From the NCBI GenBank assembly GCA_029204225.1, contig CM055100.1:27106649-27170648 (forward strand): a stretch of 64,000 nt of DNA. The letters are read 5' to 3'. Under the pieces are notes generated by a model, which was not told the DNA's origin, did not search any database, and saw only the letters and a program-made list of their open reading frames with translations. The translations under genes and the position numbers were made by a program. Source of the stretch: Diphasiastrum complanatum. Lineage: Eukaryota > Streptophyta > Lycopodiopsida > Lycopodiales > Lycopodiaceae. This document shows, piece after piece, positions 10,345 to 21,077 of this stretch. Positions within the stretch are counted from its first letter, which is position 1; the number at the start of each line of letters is the position of its first letter.

Positions 10345-10928
10345 TCGGCATTGGAGCATGAACATTCTTTCTGTAAAGATAAATAAGGAGGGTGTATCAA
10401 ATTTTCTATGTGTAAAATTAAACTCAGCTGCAAATACACATAGAGAATTTGATTCTCTACTTCATGATGTCGTTCGGGAAATACCGACAACGACAATTTC
10501 AATTGGAGAGATAATCATTAGATCTCTCAAGGTATATTCAATTTATCTCTGATATGCATGTATTTCTTTTTTAGTTCAAATCTATCGTCATAGCATAAAT
10601 AAAATTTCTATCATAATATTTCTTTTTCGTTCTATGTATGTAGTGTGTACAGCAAAACGACGCTTTTAGTTGTGCAGGGTTTGTCCTGTACAATACAAAG
10701 CTATTTTTTGAGTGGTATAATTTACAAGTGGATGTAGATATTGAAAAGGTAATATTCTGTTCATTTGTAGGTCCTTTCATTCTGATTCAAATTTTTTTCC
10801 TATCATTGTTTGTATTTGCTGATTCTCGTGTTTTGTGATGACAGTTCACTCTTGAGCCGTATATTTTTGACGATGTATATAGATTTCGACAAAATCTATG
10901 CCCGGAACGGTGTAAGCGTTGCACCTGA
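10345..10928 (+). CDS. Three phase-consistent exons of an unrecognised gene, partial
   Basis: Exon 10345-10531 ends SLK at donor GTATAT. Exon 10644-10748 follows acceptor TATGTAG and ends DIEK at donor GTAATA. Exon 10845-10928 follows acceptor GACAG and stops at TGA. Both joins are phase 0 and all three segments are open, which is good evidence of real spliced coding DNA. Exon 10644-10748 contains FSCAGFVLYNTKLFFEWYN. The last exon contains YIFDDVYRFRQ and a terminal cysteine cluster (CPERCKRC). The chain may be the 3' end of the transcript starting with the H3-like domain, which would make an unusual histone-fold fusion. That link is not shown. No family is recognised. Confidence 0.5.
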
Positions 10929-11374
10929 GATCGAGGGCCCTCAAAAGCGCTCCTGCCTTTCAGGTTGCTCAGGATGCAGATTTTATTATATATGATCAAA
11001 AAGGAATAGAAGTCCTTCCTAATACATAGGAAGGCAATATTATAGCAGAGAGTCCTCTTGCCTTATTAGGCATTGAGGCCCTTCCCGAAATAGAGGAAGG
11101 CGAGATTATAAAAGGAGCTGTTTCCTTATCGGTTCCTAGTACCGATAAAGAAAATATAGAAAAATTGACTGAATAGAGATCTATTTGTAAATAGAGATAC
11201 ATTAAAAAAAAATACAATCATTTTATATGTAAACAACCTGTTTATTGGTTTTTTTTCATTGATATCAATATAGATTCTTACAATCAGTTTGTGTCCATAG
11301 TGTAATACTGGAATGCAATTTTCTATATTGATAAAAAGACATGATGATTGGCATGTATTTGCTGATAATGAATC
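10929..11374. other. Convergent gap between two unknown genes
   Basis: A loose repeat of AATAGAGGAAGG/ACATAGGAAGGC with GAGGCCCTTCC-like words occurs at 11020-11100, which may be decayed coding repeats. Otherwise nothing was recognised. Confidence 0.35.
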
Positions 11375-12864
11375 TCAATGTTCTTCCATAAGTTGGATTG
11401 TTTCACCAATATCTCTGCATTTGATCCCAAGCTCATGTCTTTTACGTACCTGCATAAAACTAGTACAAAGTTAGTTACAATTAGTATAGAGATTGTATTA
11501 GCAAGTTTTTATTGAAACTATTTATAAAAGATCGAGTGTTTACGGTTACTTACGAGTTTACCATTGAAAATGAATTTGAAGTCTGAAAGCACATCATCTT
11601 GTAGGAGCAATAGTTCTCGCCTGATGTAGTTTAGACTCCAATCTTCTTCCACCTCAACACACATCAAAATGACATCATTGTATATAATTTCAATATTTTT
11701 TCGTTTTGAATGTCCACTAGCTTCCAAGTCTTGATCGAGTGGCATCCATTTACCTTTATTTTTTTCCATCTTTGATAATGGAAGCATAAGCTCAACATTT
11801 GTTTTTCAATTTGATAACGGAAGCACATGGAAGACATTTTAATTCTGCATTCTATCTCTCCATCTGATCTTTTGTCCCAACCTTCATCCATAAGTTCAGA
11901 TAATAAACTATCTGATAATTTTTTGCATACAAACATCATTGGGATTTTGTGTACATTGACACTTATAAAGATATCCAAAAATATATTCAAAAAAATAAAC
12001 CAACTCAATTTGACTGTTTTTTATCCCGTGCTCATTTTTAATGATTTTTTTACATCACTATATATCTTGCAATGAAATGATTCTGAAAATTGTAGCATCT
12101 GGTGCAATCCATTCATCACTTTCAAAACTAGGTAATGGAATTGGTACTATTTGTCCAAAATTTTCTTTTGTATCAGGAATGTACATTGATTCATAAAAAA
12201 AATCTCACTATCAACTAGATCTTTTGCAGTTCTACCTCGATATTGCAACTGTCCAATATCAGTGTGAATAACATCTAACACACCTGCTAAATATTCACTC
12301 GACTCTCATTCATTTATGTTGGATGGATATAAATCTGCAAGAGAAAAGTGATCAGATTGGCAAGTTTACTATTAGATATTTATGAATGACAAAAATCTAA
12401 GTATCAAAAATATCAATACTCATAGTTGTTTTTTTTGTGATCCTGATGGTTTGATCCTTGCACATTTATCTCTGAATGCATATATACATGTTGGACTAGA
12501 ATTTCAGAAATAGATTTTCCTCCTGATGATGTTCTGGAATCCAAAATTTTGGCCTTCCAATAAGATTGAAATGATAGTATTGACCTTTTCCTTTTTCGAA
12601 ATGCTCCTCTTGATAATGGATGCATCAAAACCCAAGAGTTTTTTGAATATTTTCTTGGCACCCATAATCTATTATCATATGTCTCGTTGAATAGAAGCAC
12701 AAAGTCGATTGAGGAGCACGGCTTCCTTGATGGCGCCATTCGTAATGTGCATGCAAAAATCTGAAACAATGAACTATGAATATGAAAATTTGCGTAGACA
12801 AAAAGCCATGAATCTGAGAAAATGTGTTGGCGTAAATTTGAAACACTGATCTATTTGACGCCAT
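11375..12864 (-). pseudogene. Unrecognised multi-exon gene
   Basis: The upstream end begins MASNRSVFQIYAN at 12864. A long open exon (about 12769-12413) reads as a basic domain rich in arginine and serine (AFRKRKRSILSFQSYWKAK). A further exon starts after the acceptor at 12335 (DLYPSNINE, with an in-frame TGA just after). A downstream exon reads WSLNYIRRELLLLQDDVLSD and FKFIFNGKLV, ends at donor GTAAGT (11553), and joins in phase 0 to a final 25-codon exon 11449-11375 ending QLMEEH. Several frame shifts occur around 11770 and 12190. The RREL...DFKFIFNG region could be a small beta-grasp-like domain, but this is a guess. AT content and style match the neighbouring unknown genes. Confidence 0.45.
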
Positions 12865-13084
12865 GAATTAGCTCTGGTGAACCCTGTTAACCATGATTTG
12901 AAAATGTATATACATTAATGGTACATCAATTTTCTCATCTCAACCATCTGTCATATTCACTTTCAATATTTTGGGTCTCTTTGGGTAGTGATGAGCTGGA
13001 AGGGCAGGCCTCATCAACGAATAGCATTTCCACATGTTGTCTGACGAAACAGCAATATATTTTAAAAGTTTTTATTTTATTTAT

Positions 13085-13215
13085 AGTTCAAAAATTCTAC
13101 GTTACGTAGAACCCCGATTTCAAGGTTTCAATTGTTCCACATGGCAATGAGAATAAAATAAAAAGTAAAAAAACATCTTTTTCAAAGGCTCTCTTTGGGC
13201 TCTAAGTTTCTCTAA
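13085..13215. repeat. Partial copy of the MITE seen at 34847-35153
   Basis: The segment from ACGTTACGTAGA through CAAAGGCTCTCTTTGGGCTCTAAGTTTCTCTAATG matches, in order and with substitutions, the right half and right terminal inverted repeat of the element at 34847-35153. The left terminus was not found, so it is either truncated or too diverged to see. Confidence 0.45.
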
Positions 13216-13233
13216 TGACTGTAGGAAAGCATC

Positions 13234-13480
13234 CTACCCTGCATCACGACAATAACACAAGCCATAATCTCTCGTTAATTGAAGATATTGCAAAATTCGT
13301 TTTGCAATCTTCCAATGTGTCGAGCTTGGATTTGTGCAGAATTGGCGCATCCTGAACACTGCATAAGCAATGTCAGGGCGTGTGTTGTCTACAAGGTACA
13401 TCAGCGAACCTATCAGCTTCCTGTAAGGTGTGAGCTGCATTCGTTCTCTCTCTTCTTCAGTCCTCGGACAAAGGCTGCAT
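13234..13480 (-). pseudogene. Copia reverse transcriptase-RNase H junction fragment
   Basis: The minus frame reads MQLTPYRKLIGSLMYLVDNT, then RPDIAYAV, NPSSTHWKIAKRILQYL and TRDYGLCY. This is the diagnostic segment between copia RT and RNase H. A TEEERER-like lead-in lies just upstream. Nothing of the rest of the element was found here. It sits against the 5' end of the RT frame on the plus strand and may have removed that gene's N-terminus. Confidence 0.88.
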
Positions 13481-13502
13481 TTCTAATAAATTTGGGCATG
13501 TT

Positions 13503-14679
13503 GTAACTACAGATTGTAGTTTTATTAGTAGTAAGGTCCTTAGACGTTCATTGGAAAAAGGCCTCAATCATATAGCACTACAACAACATACTAATATTCA
13601 AAATATTGCTACTGAATTACATGATGGATGGTTCAAACTCATGGAACTCTTACCTATGTACCCTACTACAGATATAAATATGCATGTTGAATTTTGTAAG
13701 AAAAGTGCCCTAGATTTTTTAAAGGATGGAAAATGGATTCAAGGAAGTATTGTTTCATTGCATAAAAAAGAAGCTGCCAATGATGAATGCAAATGGATTA
13801 CCAAACACTTGTACGTCAATGGAATTGATAAGGCACAACAGAATCCTTATTTTATCTGCATTTATCTTGTACGTAAACTGGCTTTGGAGAGACTTGATAG
13901 CCCGGACTTTATACCTTTCTCTGATTCTACAAGTAATTTCGTCTTAAATTCTTTAGAATACATTAATACATCTATGAGTGACTTAGTTCCCGATGATTTC
14001 TTATATGCCAAAGAATTACCGTACCTACTCTGCACCTATAAGGCGCATAAGGATGCATTTCGATGGATCACAAATGCACATGATTGATGTTTTTCCAGAC
14101 TTGCAAAATTCCTGACAAGTGCTCTTCGTATGATGTATCCTTTCATTATGAAAGATGCAGGCCTAAAGGCAAAAACATACAAGAGCGTCCTAATTGGGGA
14201 TACATCTTTACTTTGGCAATGTGATTCATTAGTTGACTTCTATCTAAATCTACCTAAATCCATATACTCGATGAAAGCAACAGATATTTCGAAATGCTAT
14301 GAAAATATATCGTTGGAAGGAACTGACGGTCTTAAGACTATTACGACGAAACAAATTTGTTTGGCATTCAAAGTTGCCAATATCAAAATACTTAAGTATA
14401 GACGACTCTATGGGTCCAATGATTTCAAGTGGGCTTCTGAAAAGGCAACTTCAGACGAATGGAATGGTATTGACAAGGACACTTTATGTAAATGGAACTC
14501 TTACTTGATAGACAATTGTATTGTAAGATTGGGAGATCGTACTTGGCAACAAGTCCAAGAAATACCTATGGGCTTTTCATGCTCACCTCTATGGTGCAAT
14601 TGGTATTTGTTATTTTTTGAAATGCAATTCATCAAAAGACTTGCAAATCTCGGGCTTATCGATTATACGAATAACTTTT
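13503..14679 (+). pseudogene. Reverse transcriptase resembling cellular rvt genes, truncated at motif C
   Basis: A single frame, broken only by TGA at 14085-14087, encodes RT fingers and palm. It has LLCTYKAHKDAFRWITNAHD (the K-HK...R-I region of motifs 1-2), then ATDISKCYENISLEG (motif A with catalytic aspartate) and QEIPMGFSCSPLWCNWYLL (motif B). These differ from the gypsy and copia RTs in this window. They resemble, from memory of the family, the single-copy cellular rvt genes of fungi, some plants and oomycetes, which have a long region between motifs 2 and A. Motif C is not intact: the last codons read DYTNNFCWL and then enter the LTR that begins at 14679. Either motif C is degenerate (YTNN for YIDD) or the insertion removed it. 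The N-terminus is cut by a copia fragment. Confidence 0.65.
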
Positions 14680-15265
14680 GTTGGCTGATTCTGATGAATC
14701 CCCAAAATACTCGGACAGAGCAACTCGAGAGCACCTCTCACCTTAGACCGAGGAGGTCTTTGAGACGAATGGAGATTAAGAGCCGAGTATGAGAGCCGAG
14801 GCATACTAGTTAGTAATGACAAGTAAGACTGTGTAAGCCTCATGGTGAATCCCGAAAGATGGAATGACCATGTAGGAACTAGTATTTCTAGGCAAATGTA
14901 ATAAATGCAAGTAGGCCCCTCTTAGGAAAGTAGAGTGAGCCACCTTTTGATGGTGACCTCTAGTGGAGAGTATTATTCCACTTGTAATTTGTGAAATGTG
15001 GAAATTCCACTAGGATGCCACCTAAGGAGCTCTCTTGCTTATTTAAGAGACTCCCTCTTTGAGTAGAGGAGCTTTTGTGTATTGTATCAACTCCATGCTA
15101 AAATTAGAAGAGCCTCCATGAGTTAGATGCATCCATTGAGCTCCTTGATCATGATGGTTTTCTTGAGTGATGCCCCTATGATCATGCTCTTCCATTCATA
15201 TTGTGTGTGGTTGTGGATTTAGAGTGGATTAGTTTTCTTGCTTTCCTAGTTGTGGATAGATTTCA
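14679..15265 (+). repeat. 5' LTR of the gag-only element
   Basis: It starts TGTTGGCTGATTCTGA and ends TTTCA, with canonical TG...CA. The match to the right LTR is near-continuous over its length, including ACCTCTAGTGGAGAGTATTA and a TTATTTAAGAGACTCCC segment that is a likely TATA/initiation area. Confidence 0.8.
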
Positions 15266-15830
15266 TGTTTTCTTGTGAATTAATGTAGGAGCCAGCATTC
15301 AAGTAAACTAAATAGGCTAGAAATGTGGCATAAATCTTGCATATTCTCTAACATTCTAGTTCTTGATGTTCTTGAAATGTCCAAGAATCAAAATGCTGGT
15401 TAGTTTCTTGATTCTTGGACTTCTAACATGCTGTAGATTAGTTTTTGTTGCTTGTTTTGTTAATTTATGCAGTAAAGTAGTGTAGGATCTGATTTAGTTC
15501 ATTTTGCAGCAAAGTAGAAGTAGAATTTCATTGTTTGTTCAACGGATCTGCACATTGATTTTATGGTTGAACGTTTTGAACTCCACACTTCATAAACCCA
15601 CACGTTCTGATCTGCAGACTACCTTGCAAACGAACTACCCTACCTACAAAATGACTTGCAAGAAACAACAATCGCAGGCAAATAGACTTGCTTGCGAATC
15701 CGTCTGAAAACCAACTTGCTTGCGCCTGAACCTGCAAACTAACCAGCAAGCCACAACAACTACAAACACAAGCGATCAGACTTGCTTTAGTATCAAACTA
15801 CAAAATCAGAACCCACACCCATCAACTACA
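15266..15830. other. Leader between 5' LTR and minisatellite
   Basis: No ORF or canonical plant primer-binding site was seen. Short CAAAC/TTGCAA words recur. It is part of the untranslated leader of the gag-only element. Confidence 0.4.
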
Positions 15831-15879
15831 CTCCTTCAGCCGCTCCGTCACGCTCCATTTCTTTCACATCTCAACCGAC

Positions 15880-16410
15880 GCCCTCCGCTCACATCTCAAT
15901 CGACGCCCTCTGCTCATATCTCAACCAACAATTTTTTTTTTTCAAATCTCAACCGATGTTTTTTTTTGAAATCTCAACTGATTTTTTTTTTAAATCTCAA
16001 CAAACGTTTTTTTTTTTTTTTAAAATTCGAACCGATGTTTTTTTTTTTTGAAATCTCAACCGACATTTTTTTTTTTTGAAATCTCAACCGACATTTTTTT
16101 TTTTGAAATCTCCGTTTTTTTTGAAATCTCAACCGACGTTTTTTTTGAGATCTCAACCGACGTTTTTTTTTTTTTAGATTTCGACCGACAGATTCGAGTT
16201 AGATTTCGACCGACGGGTTTCGATTAGATCTCGACCGATAAGTTCACATCAAATCTTGACCGACGGGTTCGCGTCAGATATCGACCGACGAGTTTCGATC
16301 AGATCTCGACCGACGGGTTCGCATCAGCTCTCGACCAACGGATTTTCAATCAGATCTCGACCGGCGGGTTCGCATCAGATCTCGACCGACAGGGTTCCTC
16401 ACCATCTCAA
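15880..16410. repeat. Two adjoining minisatellites built on TCTCAACCGAC / TCTCGACCGAC
   Basis: From about 15890 to 16170, GAAATCTCAACCGAC alternates with poly-T runs of varying length, giving a unit near 25-36 bases. From about 16175 to 16405 the related TCTCGACCGACGGGTTCGCATCAGA unit repeats with a period near 28. Both share TCTC-ACCGAC, so one array probably evolved from the other. They lie in the leader of the gag-only element. Protein-like frames through them are low-complexity artefacts. Confidence 0.8.
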
Positions 16411-16718
16411 CCAACCAACTCCATGCCAGACACAAAACTTTCAAACAACACCTCTGATTGACATTTCAACTGAACCACCATCTTCCCAAAGCCTTAGAGG
16501 GTGAAAAAAAAAGAAGAAGACATGAACACCAAAAAAATTTCAAAAAATAAAAATCATACCAATAGAAAGTCTTTTAATACTAAGTCTCCACCTTCACTTC
16601 CTTCAACACCCAAAAGAATCTTTAAAAAAAAAAAAAAATCCAAAAATACCAACAACCCTAAAAAATCCAAGAACACCAGAAACACATACCCAACACAAAA
16701 AAGACACAACAATACCCA

Positions 16719-18071
16719 ATGGCCGACAATACAGATCCTGAAATCCCATAAGATTATCCATAGGAGATCAGGTCCCATGTAGCTGAACAAATCAGACGTC
16801 ATAGGTTCTACCGAATGCGGGCCCAAATACACGAGCCATCCACAAACCCATTCAAGGGACAAAAACTTGATAGAGCTGAGTCCTCACACGCATGACCCCA
16901 ATTTTATGGTGTTGAACTCTCACAGGCCAGAACCAACCTTAATGGAGTCTTTGCTACCCACAATTCTCATCATGAGAGATTTACACCCAAGCTAGATCTA
17001 CCAAAGTTTGACGGTAGTTCGGACCCTCAAAGATTTTTGAAAATCTTTGAGAATGCATGTGATGTGTATGGCGAAACATCTCCCGATGCTATGGTCCAAC
17101 TGTTTTCAATGACCATGATCGCTAAAGCATGTGATTGGTTTTTCAACCTTGATCGTGAAGATAAGACAGACTGGTCAATCTTGAAAGAGTCCTTTATCAA
17201 GCGTTTTAAGCCCTTTCGCTTGATCGAGAGTCCTTTTGTCAAATTGAGTAACATCAAGATGGCAAAGGATGAACGTGTACGAGACTATATCGAGCGTTTC
17301 AAACGCCTCAAAAGTCAAGTACAAGAACAGCCCTCCGAACAGATGCTCATCATCTGGTTCCTAGTCGGACTTCCAAGATGGATTAGACGTGAGCTTAAAT
17401 CCAATGATGAATATATGAGCCTAAAGTTAGCTATGTCTGATGCCATCAAGAAAGAAGACGAAAGATCAGATGTTGACGAATCCAGAGAAAGAAGAGCACC
17501 ACATGCTCCTGTCCATGAGTCGAAGCTGATCGAGGACACCCGAGATCAGCTTTGGAAATCACAGCTGGAGTTGCTGAATAAGCAACACCAACTTCAAATG
17601 GAGAAACTCACCAATGAGTTTCAAACTACCCTGAAGTCTATCCAACATAGTATTCCTGGTCAGCCAAACCCTGCACAGGTACCTTATAGACGAAAAACAA
17701 TATGGTGCCCACACTGCAGGGCTACGCATCCTGTTGATGCTTGTCCTTCATATCGGCCTATCCAAGCACATATAATTCAACAATATGAAGAACATCCATC
17801 ACAGTCTAGAAATGCCTTGCCTTATCATGAATATCCATTTGAAAGTCCAGAACCACTAGCCATACAAGATGGCTACGCCGTTATACAAGGGCCACTGCAC
17901 ACCAGATGTTTCATCTGTGGTGAAACCGACCACTTCATGGTTGATTGTCCAGTCAAGACCAAGTACCATGCTGAGTGTCCAGACTGTATCAGAAAACACA
18001 GTTTCAAAGGCTGTCCAAAACAACCAACTAAGATCCTACCTACCCGTCACGTCAATTATAAATCACAATAG
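16719..18071 (+). pseudogene. Gypsy-type gag with CCHC knuckle, three early stops
   Basis: The frame from ATG 16719 runs 450 codons to 18071. It has stops at 16749 (TAA), 16761 (TAG) and 16893 (TGA), then stays open. It contains a Retrotrans_gag-type domain: LDLPKFDGSSDPQRFLKIF, WSILKESFIKRFKPF, ERVRDYIERFKRLKSQ and WFLVGLPRWIRREL. A glutamine-rich helix follows (SQLELLNKQHQLQMEKL), then cysteine motifs including CFICGETDHFMVDC, a perfect CX2CX4HX4C zinc knuckle. Gag normally packages element RNA and can work in trans. No pol follows. The stops cluster before the gag core, so a shorter protein starting at an internal methionine such as 17037 is possible. Confidence 0.85.
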
Positions 18072-19090
18072 GATCTTCACAACAACAACACGAGCACTAT
18101 AGCACCCTCCCGCTCAACCTACTGCTCAATCGAGAAGTTTCTTGTAAACTTCTACATCACCGTCCAATACACCAGCTCCATAATGCAAAAGACACTAATA
18201 TGAAATGAGTCCTTGTCGAAAGAAAAGCGAGACCAATATTTTGTCATCTGCTACAATGTCCAATCAAGAGCAACCTCCACAAAGAATTGACAGTTTTTCT
18301 CCCTTTCTACAACCTCAAATCTATTTGTCTTTCCACATGCTGATAAGATTTCCAATGTGCCAATACACAATATTTCTCGGATTCGGAAATCCAGATAGAG
18401 ATTCGGTTCTGAATCTCTTGTTCACAGAGGTCCTCAGGACATAGTACCTCAATAATACCTGCATCTCAAGCTATATCTTACAACATCTACTATCAACGAT
18501 CATAGATTCAAGTGTCGCTACCTGTCTTGTTTTTGGACAAGGGCTTCTGAGAGTTTTTCATTACTTTACAAGATCAATGCAACATGAAATTGTCCAAGTG
18601 AATTATGCATGTTGATGAATGACTTTTTGTTTGACAAGTGCTCTACGGCCTTCACTCTCTGTAACATTGGTATCTCCCTTGTTTATTTTTTTTTGTCATT
18701 ATTTAATTTTGGTAATTTCTTCAAAATGCATATTTTTTTAGATTTGTTTTTAGTTCATCAAAGATAGCCATTGCACAGGAGACATCATGTAGCGTATCTC
18801 AAGAATAACTTGTCATTCATCTATCAATTTTGCTAGTCACCTTATATAGAGTTTCGGATTTTTGCGCATCCACCAAATCTGCAAAGTATAGATCACATCA
18901 GAGTTGCTTCTTGTATCTCATTGCCATATTCATCTTTGAGTCAACTACAACAAGATCGAAACAAATTTAGTTAAAATTTGTTCAATCTTTAGTCCAGTCA
19001 CATATTCAACGAGTTTCAACTACGTGTTCCACACGCCGATCCAATCATGAGCATGAACAGTTACCAACAACAACATCCCCACCAACAGAT

Positions 19091-19123
<33 letters not shown>

Positions 19124-20448
19124 GAGAGAGTAGATATGCTTGGATCCACTGCAGCAGTTACGCTGCCAGAAACGACACCAGCAAGATCGACAGCCAAGGT
19201 CACAAACCCAAAGTTGACAACAACAAGGCTAAGAAGACAGATGAGCAATCCAAAGCGACTCGATCTGAAGAAGTATTCCAGTCATGACGAAGATCCTTCA
19301 GAAAAGAGAAACACAAACATTGGAAAATCACTCTCCTTATTCAACCAGCCTCTTGCCATACTTCTGTGCCCATTCTCATGTCTATCATCCACACCATCTA
19401 CCATTGTCACTACCACCTTTCCTTCCATCTGTTTGTTTATCATTAGTTTACTATTCTTCTGAGAAATTTCTAGTTTTTGATAGTCTTACCGAAGCAGTTG
19501 ATAGATCATTGCAAGTGTCTTGCGGAGACCAACTACCACCTATATTGGTTGTTCAGCCAAAAAAGACTTACAAAAGCAGGCAAAGCAGCCAGAACAAATA
19601 AAGAGAAAGATCCAGGAAGCTGAGGAGGAAAGGACAAAACTAAAGCAACAGATGAGTCAGATCAACCTTAATCAAAAGAAACTCTCTGGAGCAATGATAG
19701 TTGGATCTCCTCCTATGAAGCCCAAAAAGATCCAAAAGTAATGGACCAAAGAAAGAGCTGCAGAAAAAGAAAGATGAAGACAACCGTGAACCTGCAAATA
19801 AAGCAAGCTCCTCACCTAGCAAGTGGTGGTCAAAGCTCGACATTGCAAGGGTCCAAGGCTGCAACTGTAGGACTATCAGTTTCTTCACCCTACCACCAAG
19901 CCTTCATCATGTTTCCTTACCGTTACCAAACCGTCCATCCAAAACTGTTCCTACCACCAATTTTTGATGAATCCATCCCCTTGAGACTGATAATCAAAGT
20001 TTGTGCAACCTGCAGATCAAAGGTTTTCCTTGAGACTAGAACTTTAATTGAGAGAAGAACCGCGGAAACACCCAGAGGCAAATGGAGGATACAGACCTCC
20101 CAGAAGATAGAATCTACCAAGAAACCAAAGATGAAACCGTCAATGGCAGATACAAGTGACTAGATAAAGAGACACATGGAAAGCACTCGAGCATGCAAGT
20201 TGTGAAGCTGTTGAGAGCTCTCCAATTTTGAGAATGTCAACCCAGCAATAAGACATTCTAATCCAAGTGCGACAATTTGTGAAAAACAGTTTTTGTGATA
20301 AAGACTGGTGACAATAAGCACTTGGCTTTATGTAAGCGAACGAGGATCTACGCTTTTCTAAGTGACGATCGAAGATGCCAATGCAAAGCGGAGCGACATC
20401 GTCCAATATGAGTGCAGTGGGTCCTGCAACACATTAGAGGTGGGATGA
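18072..20448. other. 3' internal region of the gag-only element
   Basis: No pol domain was recognised. Short frames at 19520-20163 are lysine/glutamine-rich (for example EAEEERTKLKQQMSQINLNQ) and may be decayed coding sequence, but they match no family I know. The 30-base G run sits inside it. Confidence 0.4.
19093..19122 (+). repeat. Uninterrupted 30-base poly-G run
   Basis: Thirty consecutive G residues are followed directly by AGAGAGAG. Proline/glycine-only frames on both strands here are artefacts of this run. It could be a real slippage expansion able to form G-quadruplexes, or a base-calling artefact. Confidence 0.9.
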
Positions 20449-21037
20449 TGTTGGCCGATTCTGACGAATCTCCAAGATACTCGGATGGAGCAACTCAAGA
20501 GCACCTCTCACCTTAGACCGAGGAGGTCTCTGAGAAGACGAGACAAATGAAGACTGAGAGCCGAGTATGAGAGCCGAGGAATACTAGTTAGTAATGACAA
20601 GTAAGACTGTGTAAGCCTCATGGTGAATCCCGAAAGATGGAATGACCATGTAGGAGCTAGTATTTCTAGGAAAATGTAATAAATGCAAGTAGGCCCCTCT
20701 TAAGAAAGTAGAGTGAGCCACCGTTTGATGGTGACCTCTAGTGGAGAGTATTATTCCACTTGTAATCTGTGAAATGTGGAAATTCTACTAGGATGTCACC
20801 TAAGGAGCTCTCTTGCTTATTTAAGAGACTCCCACTTTGAGTAGAGGAGCTTTTGTGTATTGTATCAAATCCATGCTAAAATGAGAAGAGCCTCCATGAG
20901 TTAGATGCATCCATTGAGCTCCTTGATCATGATGGTTTTGTTGAGTGATGCTCCTATGATCACGCCCTTCCATTCATATTGTGTGTGGTTGTGGATCTAG
21001 AGTGGATTAGTTTTCTTGCTTTCCTAGTTGTGGATTA

Positions 21038-21076
<39 letters not shown>
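20449..21076 (+). repeat. 3' LTR of the gag-only element with terminal TC expansion
   Basis: It matches the left LTR from TGTTGGCCGATTCTGA onward. Where the left copy ends ...GATAGATTTCA, this copy reads ...GATTAGATTTC, then a TC tract (21042-21075), then A. The microsatellite appears to have grown within the last four bases of the LTR. Confidence 0.78.

Positions 21077-21077
<1 letters not shown>

Larger units (their letters stand above)
14679..21076 (+). mobile_element. Gag-only (non-autonomous) LTR retrotransposon
   Basis: Two closely similar direct repeats (14679-15265 and 20449-21076) beginning TGTTGG bound an internal region. It encodes gag (16719-18071) but no recognisable protease, RT or integrase. 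A purine-rich GAGGTGGGATGA just before the right repeat is a possible polypurine tract. No tRNA primer site was recognised after the left LTR, and no target-site duplication was seen. The element is inserted in the RT frame at 13503-14679. Internal decay is moderate. It probably relied on proteins of a related gypsy element. Confidence 0.75.

Noticed and set aside
15720-16156. Phe-rich and Lys/Arg-rich ORFs
   Set aside because: Low-complexity translations of the poly-T minisatellite.
19045-19248. Proline-rich minus ORF
   Set aside because: Produced by the poly-G run, not a gene.
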